Shown: piece by piece, positions 1-6,710 of the stretch | How positions within the stretch are numbered: position 1 is the first letter of the stretch | Layout of the letters: every line of letters starts with the position of its first letter | Assembly: GCA_003166055.1 (NCBI GenBank) | Contig: PMWR01000253.1 | Location: 3,646-11,269, forward strand | From: Acidobacteriaceae bacterium | Lineage (GTDB): Bacteria; Acidobacteriota; Terriglobia; Terriglobales; Acidobacteriaceae | Length of the DNA: 7,624 bases | Direction: 5' to 3' | Notes under the pieces: model-generated | What the model saw: the letters and a program-made list of their open reading frames with translations, nothing else | Databases searched by the model: none | Told to the model about the DNA's origin: nothing | Program-made: the position numbers and the translations under genes

Positions 1-85
1 TGAGCGAACTCACTCAATAGCGAGCAACCCGGCCGCTGAGAAGAAACTGCCCCTGAATGTTGCTTTTGTCGTTCGGATAGTTCTT

Positions 86-943
86 CTACCGTTCACCCCA
101 ACTCAGCTTGCTGCGCAGCGCCTCAAAGAAACTGCCTTCGCTCATCCGAACCAGCTTCACCGTATAAATCGACCTGTGACAGCGCACCTCATCGCCCCGC
201 CGCAGTTCGACAGCCTGCTGTCCATCCACAGTCAGAAGCGCCACGCTCGGTATACCCTCGACACGGACTGTCAACGCCGCATCCCCGCGCACCACGATCG
301 GCCGCAGCGTCAGAAGATGCGGGCAAATCGGAGTCACCACCATCGCGTCGACATCGGGCGTAAGGATTGGACCGTTCGCGGCCAGCGTGTAAGCCGTGGA
401 TCCGGTCGGCGTGGAGACGATCACTCCATCCGCCCGGAACCGGGCTACCATCTTGCCATCCAGTTCCACCGTGAATTCGCCCATGCGCGCGATGTCGCCC
501 TTTGAGACCACTACGTCGTTCAGCGCATCGTAGCCTGAGAGCGCCGCTCCCTCGCGCCACAACTCGGCGTGAAGCATGGCGCGCATATCCAATTCATGGC
601 AGTCATTGCACCAGCCCTCCAGCGTCGAATACAGATCGGCCAGCCGAACTTCGGTCAGGAATCCGAGAAATCCAAGATTGACGCTGAGAATCGGCGTACC
701 CGTCGCCGCAAAAATCCGCGCCACCGAGAGCAGCGTCCCGTCGCCGCCCAGAACAATCACCAGCGCCGGCGCCAGTGCGGGCAACTCCGCCCGGTCCACA
801 GCAGGCTCACCCGGAACGTACTTCCCGCTCTCCAAATCCAGCACCGGCTCAAAGCTGTGCGCGCGCAGCCAGTCAATCAACTCCGGCAGCAGCCGGGTCA
901 GCTCTTCCTTCTGCGGTTTGCAGACAATCGCAACGCGAATCAT
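86..943 (-). CDS. nadK: NAD kinase (ATP-NAD kinase)
   Basis: This cytosolic enzyme phosphorylates NAD+ to NADP+ using ATP or polyphosphate and supplies the cell's NADP(H) pool. The 285-residue length is normal for bacterial NadK. Visible signatures, in order, are the GGDGT nucleotide-binding motif at residues 66-70 with the catalytic Asp68, NLGFLGFLTE at 89-98, LNDVVVSKG at 141-149 (the usual Asn-Glu pair is Asn-Asp here), the glycine-rich TPTGSTAY at 178-185, and ICPHLLTLRP at 206-215. The ATG at 943 places MIRVAIVCKP at the N-terminus, the expected first beta strand of the fold. No convincing Shine-Dalgarno precedes it. A TACACT hexamer ends only 8 nt upstream, so the transcript may be leaderless or nearly so. 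The gene lies downstream of tlyA on the same strand, with the DMP19-like gene interposed. Identification is secure; the leader interpretation is inference. Confidence 0.97.
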   Translation of the reverse strand: MIRVAIVCKPQKEELTRLLPELIDWLRAHSFEPVLDLESGKYVPGEPAVDRAELPALAPALVIVLGGDGTLLSVARIFAATGTPILSVNLGFLGFLTEVRLADLYSTLEGWCNDCHELDMRAMLHAELWREGAALSGYDALNDVVVSKGDIARMGEFTVELDGKMVARFRADGVIVSTPTGSTAYTLAANGPILTPDVDAMVVTPICPHLLTLRPIVVRGDAALTVRVEGIPSVALLTVDGQQAVELRRGDEVRCHRSIYTVKLVRMSEGSFFEALRSKLSWGER

Positions 944-948
944 GCAGT

Positions 949-961
949 CCCAGTGTACCGG
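949..961. repeat. 13-bp direct repeat, copy 1 (nadK side)
   Basis: The plus-strand sequence CCCAGTGTACCGG occurs here, just upstream of the nadK start, and again exactly at 1613-1625. The two copies are 664 bp apart and bracket the low-GC DMP19-like gene. On the minus strand the repeat contains TACACT, a possible -10 hexamer ending 8 nt before the nadK ATG. Confidence 0.8.
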
Positions 962-974
962 ACCGCCGGCGATG

Positions 975-1023
975 GGGCAGACGGAGCTTACGCGCCAAGT
1001 TGTGTCTAGTCTCCTGTCTGCCC
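975..1023. repeat. Inverted repeat downstream of the DMP19-like gene
   Basis: GGGCAGAC at 975-982 is exactly complementary to GTCTGCCC at 1016-1023. The stem continues inward as GGAG at 983-986 with CTCC at 1011-1014, leaving one bulged T at 1015 and a 24-nt loop. It starts 13 nt past the DMP19-like stop codon, where a transcript-end hairpin would be expected. No T-run follows on the minus strand, so it is not a canonical intrinsic terminator. It may instead stabilise the 3' end or mark one end of the inserted segment. Confidence 0.6.
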
Positions 1024-1035
1024 GTCATTCAGCGA

Positions 1036-1488
1036 CTATGCTTCGTCTGGTTCGGGCATCTCGCCGAACTCCTCAGGGTGCTTGGAGACGTATGCGAAAA
1101 GCAGTTGCGTCAGGTCGTGAGGATACTGAAAGAACTCATTGCTTAAACTGTCTAGCTTCTCCTCAGTCTCTTCCGAAAAATCGGACGCAGCAGAACGAAT
1201 CGCCTCTGGATCAGACGGCAGCCCATCCGGAAACGCGGCGGCAATTGCACGTCTGCAGATATCCGCGGTGCTTGGAGCCCCAATCGTCTCAAGCGCCTCC
1301 GATACGAATCCTGCGGTTTCGCAGTTGCTATTGAGAAAATACTGCGAAAAGCCGCCATTGTTTACCTCCGACTCAACTGCCCAAATAGAAGAAAACACCT
1401 TCTGCGGAACGGATTGAGTGCTGAAGTCCCTGCCGAAACTCGTGCGATCCGACTCAGAAAGCACAATGAGTATTCCGTTCTTATCCAT
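1036..1488 (-). CDS. Acidic DMP19/DUF4375-family protein
   Basis: This is a 150-residue soluble protein with no signal peptide or membrane segment. The NNGGFSQYFLN stretch at residues 43-53, preceded by Trp36 and Glu41, matches what I recall of the DMP19/DUF4375 family core. DMP19 of Neisseria is described as a DNA-mimic protein that binds a transcription factor; most other members are uncharacterised. I count 27 Asp/Glu against 9 Lys/Arg, a strongly negative protein with acidic clusters around 93-100 and at the C-terminus. The start is well supported: an AAAGGAG Shine-Dalgarno lies 10 nt before the ATG. GC is about 50% by hand count over 1081-1500, against about 65% in sampled lines of nadK and tlyA, and the segment is bracketed by 13-bp direct repeats, so lateral acquisition is likely. 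A DNA-mimic or regulator-binding role is inference from family and charge only. Confidence 0.85.
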   Translation of the reverse strand: MDKNGILIVLSESDRTSFGRDFSTQSVPQKVFSSIWAVESEVNNGGFSQYFLNSNCETAGFVSEALETIGAPSTADICRRAIAAAFPDGLPSDPEAIRSAASDFSEETEEKLDSLSNEFFQYPHDLTQLLFAYVSKHPEEFGEMPEPDEA

Positions 1489-1498
1489 GATTCAAATA

Positions 1499-1505
1499 CT
1501 CCTTT
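1499..1505 (-). promoter_or_regulatory. Shine-Dalgarno of the DMP19-like gene
   Basis: The minus strand reads AAAGGAG, followed by a 10-nt A/T-rich spacer and the ATG at 1488. This is the strongest ribosome binding site in the window and it fixes the start of the acidic-protein gene. Confidence 0.75.
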
Positions 1506-1612
1506 ATTACGGACCGTCAGACAAACTGTGGCTATCCATCCGGGCGACTGCGGCAGCAGCCGGCAAGTTCTCCCGCCACCTGCCTGGACACAACCGAAGT
1601 GCTTGCGTTGCC

Positions 1613-1625
1613 CCCAGTGTACCGG
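1613..1625. repeat. 13-bp direct repeat, copy 2 (tlyA side)
   Basis: This is an exact second copy of CCCAGTGTACCGG, starting 11 bp beyond the tlyA stop codon on the minus strand. The match does not extend past 13 bp on either side. Its internal TACACT (1616-1621, minus) could drive the DMP19-like gene with a leader of roughly 120 nt, but no good -35 box is visible. Confidence 0.8.
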
Positions 1626-1636
1626 TTCAAACTCCG

Positions 1637-2404
1637 CTAACTCCCCTTCGCATACAACAGAAATTCCTTATTCCCTTCCGTCCCCGTGATCGGCGAATCG
1701 ATCGTCTCCACCACTTCCCAACCCAGCCCTCGCACGCAGCCGGCTACTTTATCAATCGCCAGTTGGTGCGCTTCCGGATCGCGCACGATCCCTCCCTTGC
1801 CCACATGCCCGCGCCCCGCCTCAAACTGCGGTTTCACCAGGATCACCGCCTCCGTCAGTCGCGGCGCAGCAGCCAGCACCGGCCCTAACAGCAGCGTCGC
1901 CGAAATGAACGACACATCCATCACCAGCAGCGTCAACGGCGGCTCGCCCCGGCCTTCCTCCAGTGCGCCTGCGGCAAGAAAGCGGGCATTCGTGCGCTCC
2001 AGCAGGCGCACCCGAGGGTCGTTGCGGAGCTTCATCGCGATCTGCCCGAAGCCGGTATCGACAGCGGTCACATGCGCGGCTCCATGCTGCAACAGGCAAT
2101 CTGTAAACCCGCCGGTCGATGCGCCCACATCCACGCACCCTCTGCCCATCACCATGATTGGCCAGTGCTCCAGCGCGCCCTTGAGTTTCAGCCCACCGCG
2201 GCTCACGTAAGGCGGGTCCTCGCCCAGCAGCCGGACCGGCGCATCCCCGGGAACCGTTGTCCCCGGCTTGTCCACCTTCTGCTCCCGCACCAGCACCCGT
2301 CCAGCCAGAATCATGGCTCGCGCCCGCTCCCGGCTCGGAACCAGCCCTCGCTCCACCAGCAGGAGGTCCACACGTATCTTTCCGCCGTCGCTCATCGCTT
2401 CCAT
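1637..2404 (-). CDS. tlyA: TlyA-family rRNA (cytidine-2'-O)-methyltransferase / putative hemolysin A
   Basis: This family methylates ribose 2'-OH groups of rRNA cytidines using S-adenosylmethionine; older annotations call it hemolysin. The protein is 255 residues, a normal length. An S4 RNA-binding domain occupies about residues 9-70 (RVDLLLVERG, SRERARAMILAGRV). YVSRGGLKL at 66-74 leads into an FtsJ/RrmJ-type domain with the SAM motif VDVGASTGGFTDCLL at 91-105. Probable members of the K-D-K-E catalytic tetrad are Lys73, Asp163 in LVMDVSFIS, Lys191 in ILVKPQFEAGRG and Glu247 in GNKEFLLY. The residue assignment is by analogy with known family members. ATG codons at 2404 and 2395 are both possible starts, and neither has a strong ribosome binding site. 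The lipoprotein gene ends 94 bp upstream with a structured hairpin between them. Downstream, nadK was probably the original neighbour. Confidence 0.95.
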   Translation of the reverse strand: MEAMSDGGKIRVDLLLVERGLVPSRERARAMILAGRVLVREQKVDKPGTTVPGDAPVRLLGEDPPYVSRGGLKLKGALEHWPIMVMGRGCVDVGASTGGFTDCLLQHGAAHVTAVDTGFGQIAMKLRNDPRVRLLERTNARFLAAGALEEGRGEPPLTLLVMDVSFISATLLLGPVLAAAPRLTEAVILVKPQFEAGRGHVGKGGIVRDPEAHQLAIDKVAGCVRGLGWEVVETIDSPITGTEGNKEFLLYAKGS

Positions 2405-2430
2405 CGTTTCACATCATCCGCACAAGCAAT

Positions 2431-2472
2431 CAGCCAGGAGAGCAATTCCCTTGCGGGAAGCGCCCCTGGCTG
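2431..2472 (-). terminator. GNRA-capped intergenic hairpin, possible terminator or tlyA leader element
   Basis: Read on the minus strand, an 8-bp outer stem CAGCCAGG/CCTGGCTG encloses an inner 5-bp stem TTCCC/GGGAA closed by a GCAA loop, which is a GNRA tetraloop. The two stems are separated by an asymmetric internal loop of 5 and 7 nt. The element lies between the lipoprotein stop and the tlyA start. The loop is GNRA only in RNA made in the direction of the flanking genes. The following bases (ATTGCTTGTG) are only weakly T-rich, so terminator function is uncertain. A processing or 5'-leader structure is an alternative. Confidence 0.45.
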
Positions 2473-2498
2473 CATCGACTCGTACCGCTCAGTTCGTT

Positions 2499-4058
2499 TT
2501 ACGGCAATGTCTGGCAGGCTTGCAGCGTGGTCGGGGTGGCAGCGTTGGGCGGCAGATTGCAGGGCTGCCCGTAGCCGGGGACGCGGCTCAGGTTGTTGCT
2601 GTTTCCGCTCGAGCCGCTCTGCGTGCTCACCCGCACATCCACAATGTTGCCTTCCACCAGGATCGTGGTGTCCACCGTGTCCGGGCTGGTGCCGCCGGTT
2701 TGGATAATGGTCAGAAACGGGCTGTCCGGTGAGGCGACATAGACCTTGCCGTATTGGGAGTTCTGGGTGGAAACCACCGTTCGCGGAAGACCGGTCACCG
2801 ACAGCGTCTTCTCCAGCGTATGGCTGCTCAACTCCACCACCGAGACCGTTCCGTTTGGCGATGACGTGCAGTTTGGCGTGCAATCGCCCTGGTTGGCCGT
2901 GTACGCTCGGGTGCCGTCGGCCAGCACCGTCACGCTGGCCGGATAGGGAGTGGCGGTTTGTCCTACCGGGATGGTGTACGTGGTCCCGAAGGTTGCACTG
3001 TCGTTCCCATACTCGTCCAGGCTCACGTCGATGACGCTGATCGTACCTCCCAGGTAGTCTGCGACCACCAGTTCCTGGAGCGCGGAACTGTATTCCGCAT
3101 AAACCGGGGCGGCAACAGTGGGCATGCCGGTGGTTCCGTTGGGAGGAGTAACGCCCGTTGCCGTCACCGCGGTAGTCGAAAGCGGCAGGGTCGGATGAGT
3201 GAAATAGGTGGCCCCGGCCTGGTTCACGCAGCCCGTTGGTGGAGGGCACTGGTTATCCAGTGTATTGTCCTGACTGTCGATTACCGTGATGGTGTCGTCT
3301 CCACGATTCAGAACAAAAAACCGCCGGTTATCCGGGCTTTGCACCGCGAAAACGGGGCACTTGCCCAGCGGGATGTTGGAAGAAACCGTATTGCTGGCGA
3401 GTTCAATTCCATCTGCCATGCCGGTGGGTTCTGACGAAGGCGTCAGGTTGCACTCCAGGCCGGTCGGACTCGCAATGCCCTGGCTGACTGCGAAATCGCG
3501 CTGGCCTCCGGCTCCAGCCCCTGCAATGAATACCGGTGTTTCCGCCACCGGAATGGCCAGCTTGAATGCCTCAGGCGACCCGCTGAAAACATCCGCGTTG
3601 TTCCCTTGCAAATCCGCGGCCCAAAGTCCGCTCGACGGCGAGAACAGGTTCACGGGCCGCGCGTTGGGAGGCAGGGTAGTATAGAGAATCTGCTTTTCCT
3701 GCAGAGACGAAGAAATCGGAAAATTGGTCAAAGTTCCGTCGGAGTTGACCGTGTAGCCGTTGGACGCGATTTCGTCCATGGTAAACGCGGTCGGCCCCGG
3801 CCCGATTGGCGCAAATGCCAGCACCGAATCCCCAGAATAGTCAATGATCGTGGCAACGCCGGGCGTGGACGGCGATGGAGCGGAAACCACCACAACGTAC
3901 GAGGTCGGCTGTGGCGCTGGACCGCTGCTCGGTACGGGCGTGATAACCGGCCGGTAGGTACTGCCGCAACCTGCAATCAGGGCCACAGCCACTAGGACCG
4001 AGCCCGCCTGAACCATCCGCGCGCGCGCCTGGCCTGCATTCATCGGAGAAAGCCTCAT
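2499..4058 (-). CDS. Predicted lipoprotein with YncE/YVTN-like beta-propeller repeats
   Basis: This 519-residue protein begins with a short basic segment and a hydrophobic stretch ending in the lipobox LIAGC, so Cys31 is the predicted lipidated residue and the protein should be anchored on the periplasmic or outer face. A Pro/Ser-rich linker (about 34-68) follows. The rest carries recurring blade-like motifs typical of YncE/YVTN propellers: WAADLQGNNADVF (146-158), FFVLNRGDDTITVID (247-261), LVVADYLGGTISVIDV (330-345), DGTRAYTANQG (381-391) with GTVSVVEL, and GKVYVASPDSPFLTII (437-452). Closely spaced cysteines (271/277, 393/397, 500/515) suggest disulfides. The ATG at 4058 is chosen because AGGAAAG lies 6 nt upstream; an ATG six codons in is less well placed. 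No enzymatic motif is seen, and substrate and partner are unknown. Such propellers usually act in binding or scaffolding. Confidence 0.85.
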   Translation of the reverse strand: MRLSPMNAGQARARMVQAGSVLVAVALIAGCGSTYRPVITPVPSSGPAPQPTSYVVVVSAPSPSTPGVATIIDYSGDSVLAFAPIGPGPTAFTMDEIASNGYTVNSDGTLTNFPISSSLQEKQILYTTLPPNARPVNLFSPSSGLWAADLQGNNADVFSGSPEAFKLAIPVAETPVFIAGAGAGGQRDFAVSQGIASPTGLECNLTPSSEPTGMADGIELASNTVSSNIPLGKCPVFAVQSPDNRRFFVLNRGDDTITVIDSQDNTLDNQCPPPTGCVNQAGATYFTHPTLPLSTTAVTATGVTPPNGTTGMPTVAAPVYAEYSSALQELVVADYLGGTISVIDVSLDEYGNDSATFGTTYTIPVGQTATPYPASVTVLADGTRAYTANQGDCTPNCTSSPNGTVSVVELSSHTLEKTLSVTGLPRTVVSTQNSQYGKVYVASPDSPFLTIIQTGGTSPDTVDTTILVEGNIVDVRVSTQSGSSGNSNNLSRVPGYGQPCNLPPNAATPTTLQACQTLP

Positions 4059-4083
4059 TCAGTTCTTTCCTGCTTACTTGGTG

Positions 4084-4112
4084 ATTGTAAATCAGGGACC
4101 CCGAGCTTTAGA
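4084..4112 (-). promoter_or_regulatory. Candidate sigma-70-type promoter for the lipoprotein gene
   Basis: On the minus strand TACAAT (4084-4089, five of six matches to the -10 consensus) is preceded by a 17-nt spacer and TCTAAA (4107-4112, three of six matches to the -35 consensus). Transcription would begin near 4077, about 20 nt before the ATG and just ahead of the ribosome binding site. This is a manual consensus match only. Confidence 0.35.
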
Positions 4113-4205
4113 CGTGCCGGGAGCGCGGAAGGGTATTGCGGCATGTACACCCGTCACCGTGAATGTTTTTCCAGGCTTGAGATGTTCCCATGGGCGTAGC
4201 GCAAT

Positions 4206-6605
4206 TCAGCGCATCACCTCCACAATCCCGCTGTCCGGCCCGTTCCAGGCCGCAGCGCCCTCGTGGATCAACTGTCCTTTGGACTCGTCCCAGTGCAGTT
4301 TGGTGACCGACCCCGCGCCCTTCTCGTACGCATACGTCATGCCGTCATCCGAGAACAGCGTAAAGCTTGCATCCGCGCCAGGGTACACTCTCACTTTTGC
4401 AATTGCCTGCACCTCATGGGTGCTTTCCACCGGCACGCCCAACGGAATAATCGACCCCGCCCGCACAAACAGCGGAAGCGTATCGATGGGCGCCTGCACG
4501 GTGATGGTCTGCCCGCCCTTCACCCGCTCGTTGGTCCAGTAGTTGTACCAGTCGCTTCCCGCCGGCAGATACACTTCCCTGCTGGTCGCGCCCTGTTCCG
4601 TTACCGGCGCCACCAGGAACGCCGGCCCGAACATGTACTCATCGCGCAGATCGGCCACCCTGGGATCATCGGGGAAGTCCAGCGGCAGCGCCCGCATGAA
4701 CGGCGCTCCCGTAAGCCATGTGTGATAGCCAAGCGAGTAGATGTATGGCATCAGCTGATAGCGCAGCTTGAGGTACTTTTCCAGAATCGGCTCGGCCTGC
4801 TTCCCGTAAGACCAGACCTCGTTCGCCGGCCTGCTGCCGTGCGCTCTCATGATCGGCAAAAACGTTGCGTACTGGAACCAGCGTGTGTACAGCTCCGGGT
4901 AATCGTCGTAGCCGCCCACGTTGGCCCGCGCGTCAGACGGATCAAGCAGCGGCTTGTGCGCCCCATGATGCTCCGCGGGCAGATACTGCCAGCCACCCGT
5001 GTCGTTCGACCAATAAGTCAGCCCCGAAGCCGCAAAATCCAGCCCCGTGGGAATCTGCCGCTTGAACGTATCCCATGTCGGATAGATGTCCGACGACCAG
5101 AAGATCGCCCCGTTGGCCTGCGCTCCCGTGAACGCGTCGCGCGACAGAATCAAAGACCGCTTCCCCGGCTCATCCTTGCGGAACCCATCATAAAGCGCCG
5201 CCGTGTGGAACAGCGGGTACACATTGAAGAACTGCGTGCCCGGCCCAATGTGAAAGTACGCGCCATCCGGCGGCAGATCCGGCTCCGTCTCATCCGCCCA
5301 CAGCGAATCGAATCCCAAACTCAAAATGTTGTCGTGAATTGTCTTCCAGTACCACTTCGCCGCCTCGGGATTCGTCGTGTCGATATCCGATCCGGCCCGG
5401 TCGTAGGGCAACCCGTTGATCGGCGTGCCGTTGGCCAGGTGAATGAGCCAGCCCTTCTCGCGCAGCTCGTTGTAGAAACTGTCCTCGGGCACAAAGCGCG
5501 GCCACACGCTGATCATGGTCTCGAACCCCATCGCGTGCAGTTGCTTGTTCATCGCAACCGGGTCGGGCCAGAACTTCGGATCCATGTCCATCTGCCCCAT
5601 TTTTGTGTAGTAAAACCAGTCCACCACCATCACATCGGCGGGCAGGTGCCTGTCGCGGTAGCCCTGCGCCACGTCCAGCACTTCCTTCTGGCTTGCATAG
5701 CGTTGTTTGCACTGGATGTACCCATAGGCCGCTTTGGGCAGCATGTGCGTCGGCCCGGTTAGCAGCCGGTAGCCTGCATAAATCTCATCGGCAGTCGCTC
5801 CCTCGATCACAAAGAACGAAACCCGGTCGCCCACCTCCGACGTCCACCGCGTCTGCTCATTGAAACCGGCCGAGATGGTGGTCTTCGATGGGTTGTCCCA
5901 CAGCAGCCCGTAGCCCTTGTTGGTCACCAGGAACGGCACGCAGGTGCTGGGAGCGGCGGGAGCGGTGTAGTCCTGCCAGCAGCGCACCGGGTGTCCGCGA
6001 TGGTCCAGAAATCCCTCGTGGTTCTGCCCCAGCCCGTAGTAGTGCTCATCGTCCGGCGAGACAAAAGTTGCACCCACCACATAGGCGGGCGGATCCGTGG
6101 GACGCCGGTCAAGAGCCAGTTGCGCCGTTCCGTCCTTATGATTGGGAACCGACTGCGACCACCCCGTCATCTCCAACAGCTTCTTGCCCTCCGTAGTCCA
6201 CAGCGTAATATGCGCGCCTGGCGCGGAACCGTTGAAATACTTGCTGATGTCCACCTGCGTCTGCAACGGCGGATGCGTTGAAGGCAAATCCTTGTCCACC
6301 TTGGCTACGATCCGAGCCGAGTGGTACACGTCGGCCCCTGCGGTCTCGCTCGCGGTCCATCCCTCACCCGCCGGCGCACCCACAATCCCATATCCCGGCG
6401 CGGCCACCGCCGGCTCATGCTGCAAGCTCAGCGTGACCCGCAGAATGTTTGGCGCATACGGCTCCAGCACAATGGTCGCGCCTCCCCGATTCAGTTCCAG
6501 CCGCTCGCTGGGGGGCTGCGCCTGAGTTGCCGATTGGGATGAAATGGAAGCGGCCGAAAGAACTATTCCGGACAAAATTGCGAGGGCTGCTGAAAACCTT
6601 TGCAT
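4206..6605 (-). CDS. Secreted GH31 glycoside hydrolase, alpha-xylosidase/alpha-glucosidase-like
   Basis: This family cleaves non-reducing alpha-glycosidic ends with a retaining mechanism. The 799-residue protein has an N-terminal signal peptide (about residues 1-30, probable cleavage after ATQA), so it acts in the periplasm or outside the cell. A galactose-mutarotase-like N-terminal domain (about 35-285) precedes the (beta/alpha)8 barrel. The motif LWADETEPD at 435-443 gives nucleophile Asp438, and WSSDIYPTWDTF from 503 gives acid/base Asp506; the 68-residue spacing fits the family. VVDWFYY at 327-333 and MRAHGSRP at 586-593 are further active-site landmarks. Beta-sheet domains follow (LPLFVRAGSIIPLG, 710-723; LFSDDGMTYAYEKG, 750-763). 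The xEPD form of the nucleophile loop recalls xyloglucan alpha-xylosidases rather than starch-type WxDMNE enzymes, but substrate is unproven and no other glycan-degradation gene is present. TGGAG lies 5 nt before the ATG. Confidence 0.95.
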   Translation of the reverse strand: MQRFSAALAILSGIVLSAASISSQSATQAQPPSERLELNRGGATIVLEPYAPNILRVTLSLQHEPAVAAPGYGIVGAPAGEGWTASETAGADVYHSARIVAKVDKDLPSTHPPLQTQVDISKYFNGSAPGAHITLWTTEGKKLLEMTGWSQSVPNHKDGTAQLALDRRPTDPPAYVVGATFVSPDDEHYYGLGQNHEGFLDHRGHPVRCWQDYTAPAAPSTCVPFLVTNKGYGLLWDNPSKTTISAGFNEQTRWTSEVGDRVSFFVIEGATADEIYAGYRLLTGPTHMLPKAAYGYIQCKQRYASQKEVLDVAQGYRDRHLPADVMVVDWFYYTKMGQMDMDPKFWPDPVAMNKQLHAMGFETMISVWPRFVPEDSFYNELREKGWLIHLANGTPINGLPYDRAGSDIDTTNPEAAKWYWKTIHDNILSLGFDSLWADETEPDLPPDGAYFHIGPGTQFFNVYPLFHTAALYDGFRKDEPGKRSLILSRDAFTGAQANGAIFWSSDIYPTWDTFKRQIPTGLDFAASGLTYWSNDTGGWQYLPAEHHGAHKPLLDPSDARANVGGYDDYPELYTRWFQYATFLPIMRAHGSRPANEVWSYGKQAEPILEKYLKLRYQLMPYIYSLGYHTWLTGAPFMRALPLDFPDDPRVADLRDEYMFGPAFLVAPVTEQGATSREVYLPAGSDWYNYWTNERVKGGQTITVQAPIDTLPLFVRAGSIIPLGVPVESTHEVQAIAKVRVYPGADASFTLFSDDGMTYAYEKGAGSVTKLHWDESKGQLIHEGAAAWNGPDSGIVEVMR

Positions 6606-6642
6606 GGAAACTCCATTGTGTGAGAAAAACTGCTGCGCCCTG

Positions 6643-6671
6643 AGTGTAAACCGATTGACCAGACCTGTCCC
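6643..6671 (-). promoter_or_regulatory. Candidate promoter for the GH31 gene
   Basis: Minus-strand GGGACA (6666-6671, GACA shared with the -35 consensus) and TACACT (6643-6648, four of six matches to the -10 consensus) are separated by 17 nt. This would give a leader of roughly 30 nt containing the TGGAG ribosome binding site. This is a manual consensus match only. Confidence 0.35.
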
Positions 6672-6710
6672 GCCAAAATCTCCCTCTCCACAAATCCACC
6701 GTGCCTATTC

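Noticed and set aside
1..16. TGAG/CTCA symmetry at the left edge as a terminator of nadK
   Set aside because: Only four base pairs form around an 8-nt loop, with no T-run, and it lies about 70 bp past the stop codon.
576..1334. A 252-codon plus-strand frame spanning nadK and the DMP19-like gene
   Set aside because: It is antisense to two supported genes, rich in Ser and Arg, with no ribosome binding site or domain signature.
999..1594. GTTGTGTC at 999-1006 and GACACAAC at 1587-1594 as terminal inverted repeats of the inserted segment
   Set aside because: An 8-bp inverted match over about 600 bp is expected by chance more than once, and neither copy lies exactly at the 13-bp repeat boundaries.
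2392..3249. A 285-codon minus-strand frame overlapping the lipoprotein and the start of tlyA
   Set aside because: It is a frame-shifted reading of the propeller gene, with low-complexity Gly/His/Arg-rich sequence and no motif. The lipobox-bearing frame has the ribosome binding site and family features.
4108..4191. A 27-codon minus-strand ATG frame just after the GH31 gene
   Set aside because: It is very short, has no ribosome binding site and no recognisable sequence. The open continuation of the GH31 frame is the more interesting reading of the same bases.
4263..5762. A 499-codon open frame on the plus strand opposite the GH31 gene
   Set aside because: It is antisense to a strongly conserved enzyme gene. 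Its translation is extremely rich in Arg and His with no recognisable domain, which is typical of a GC-rich shadow frame.
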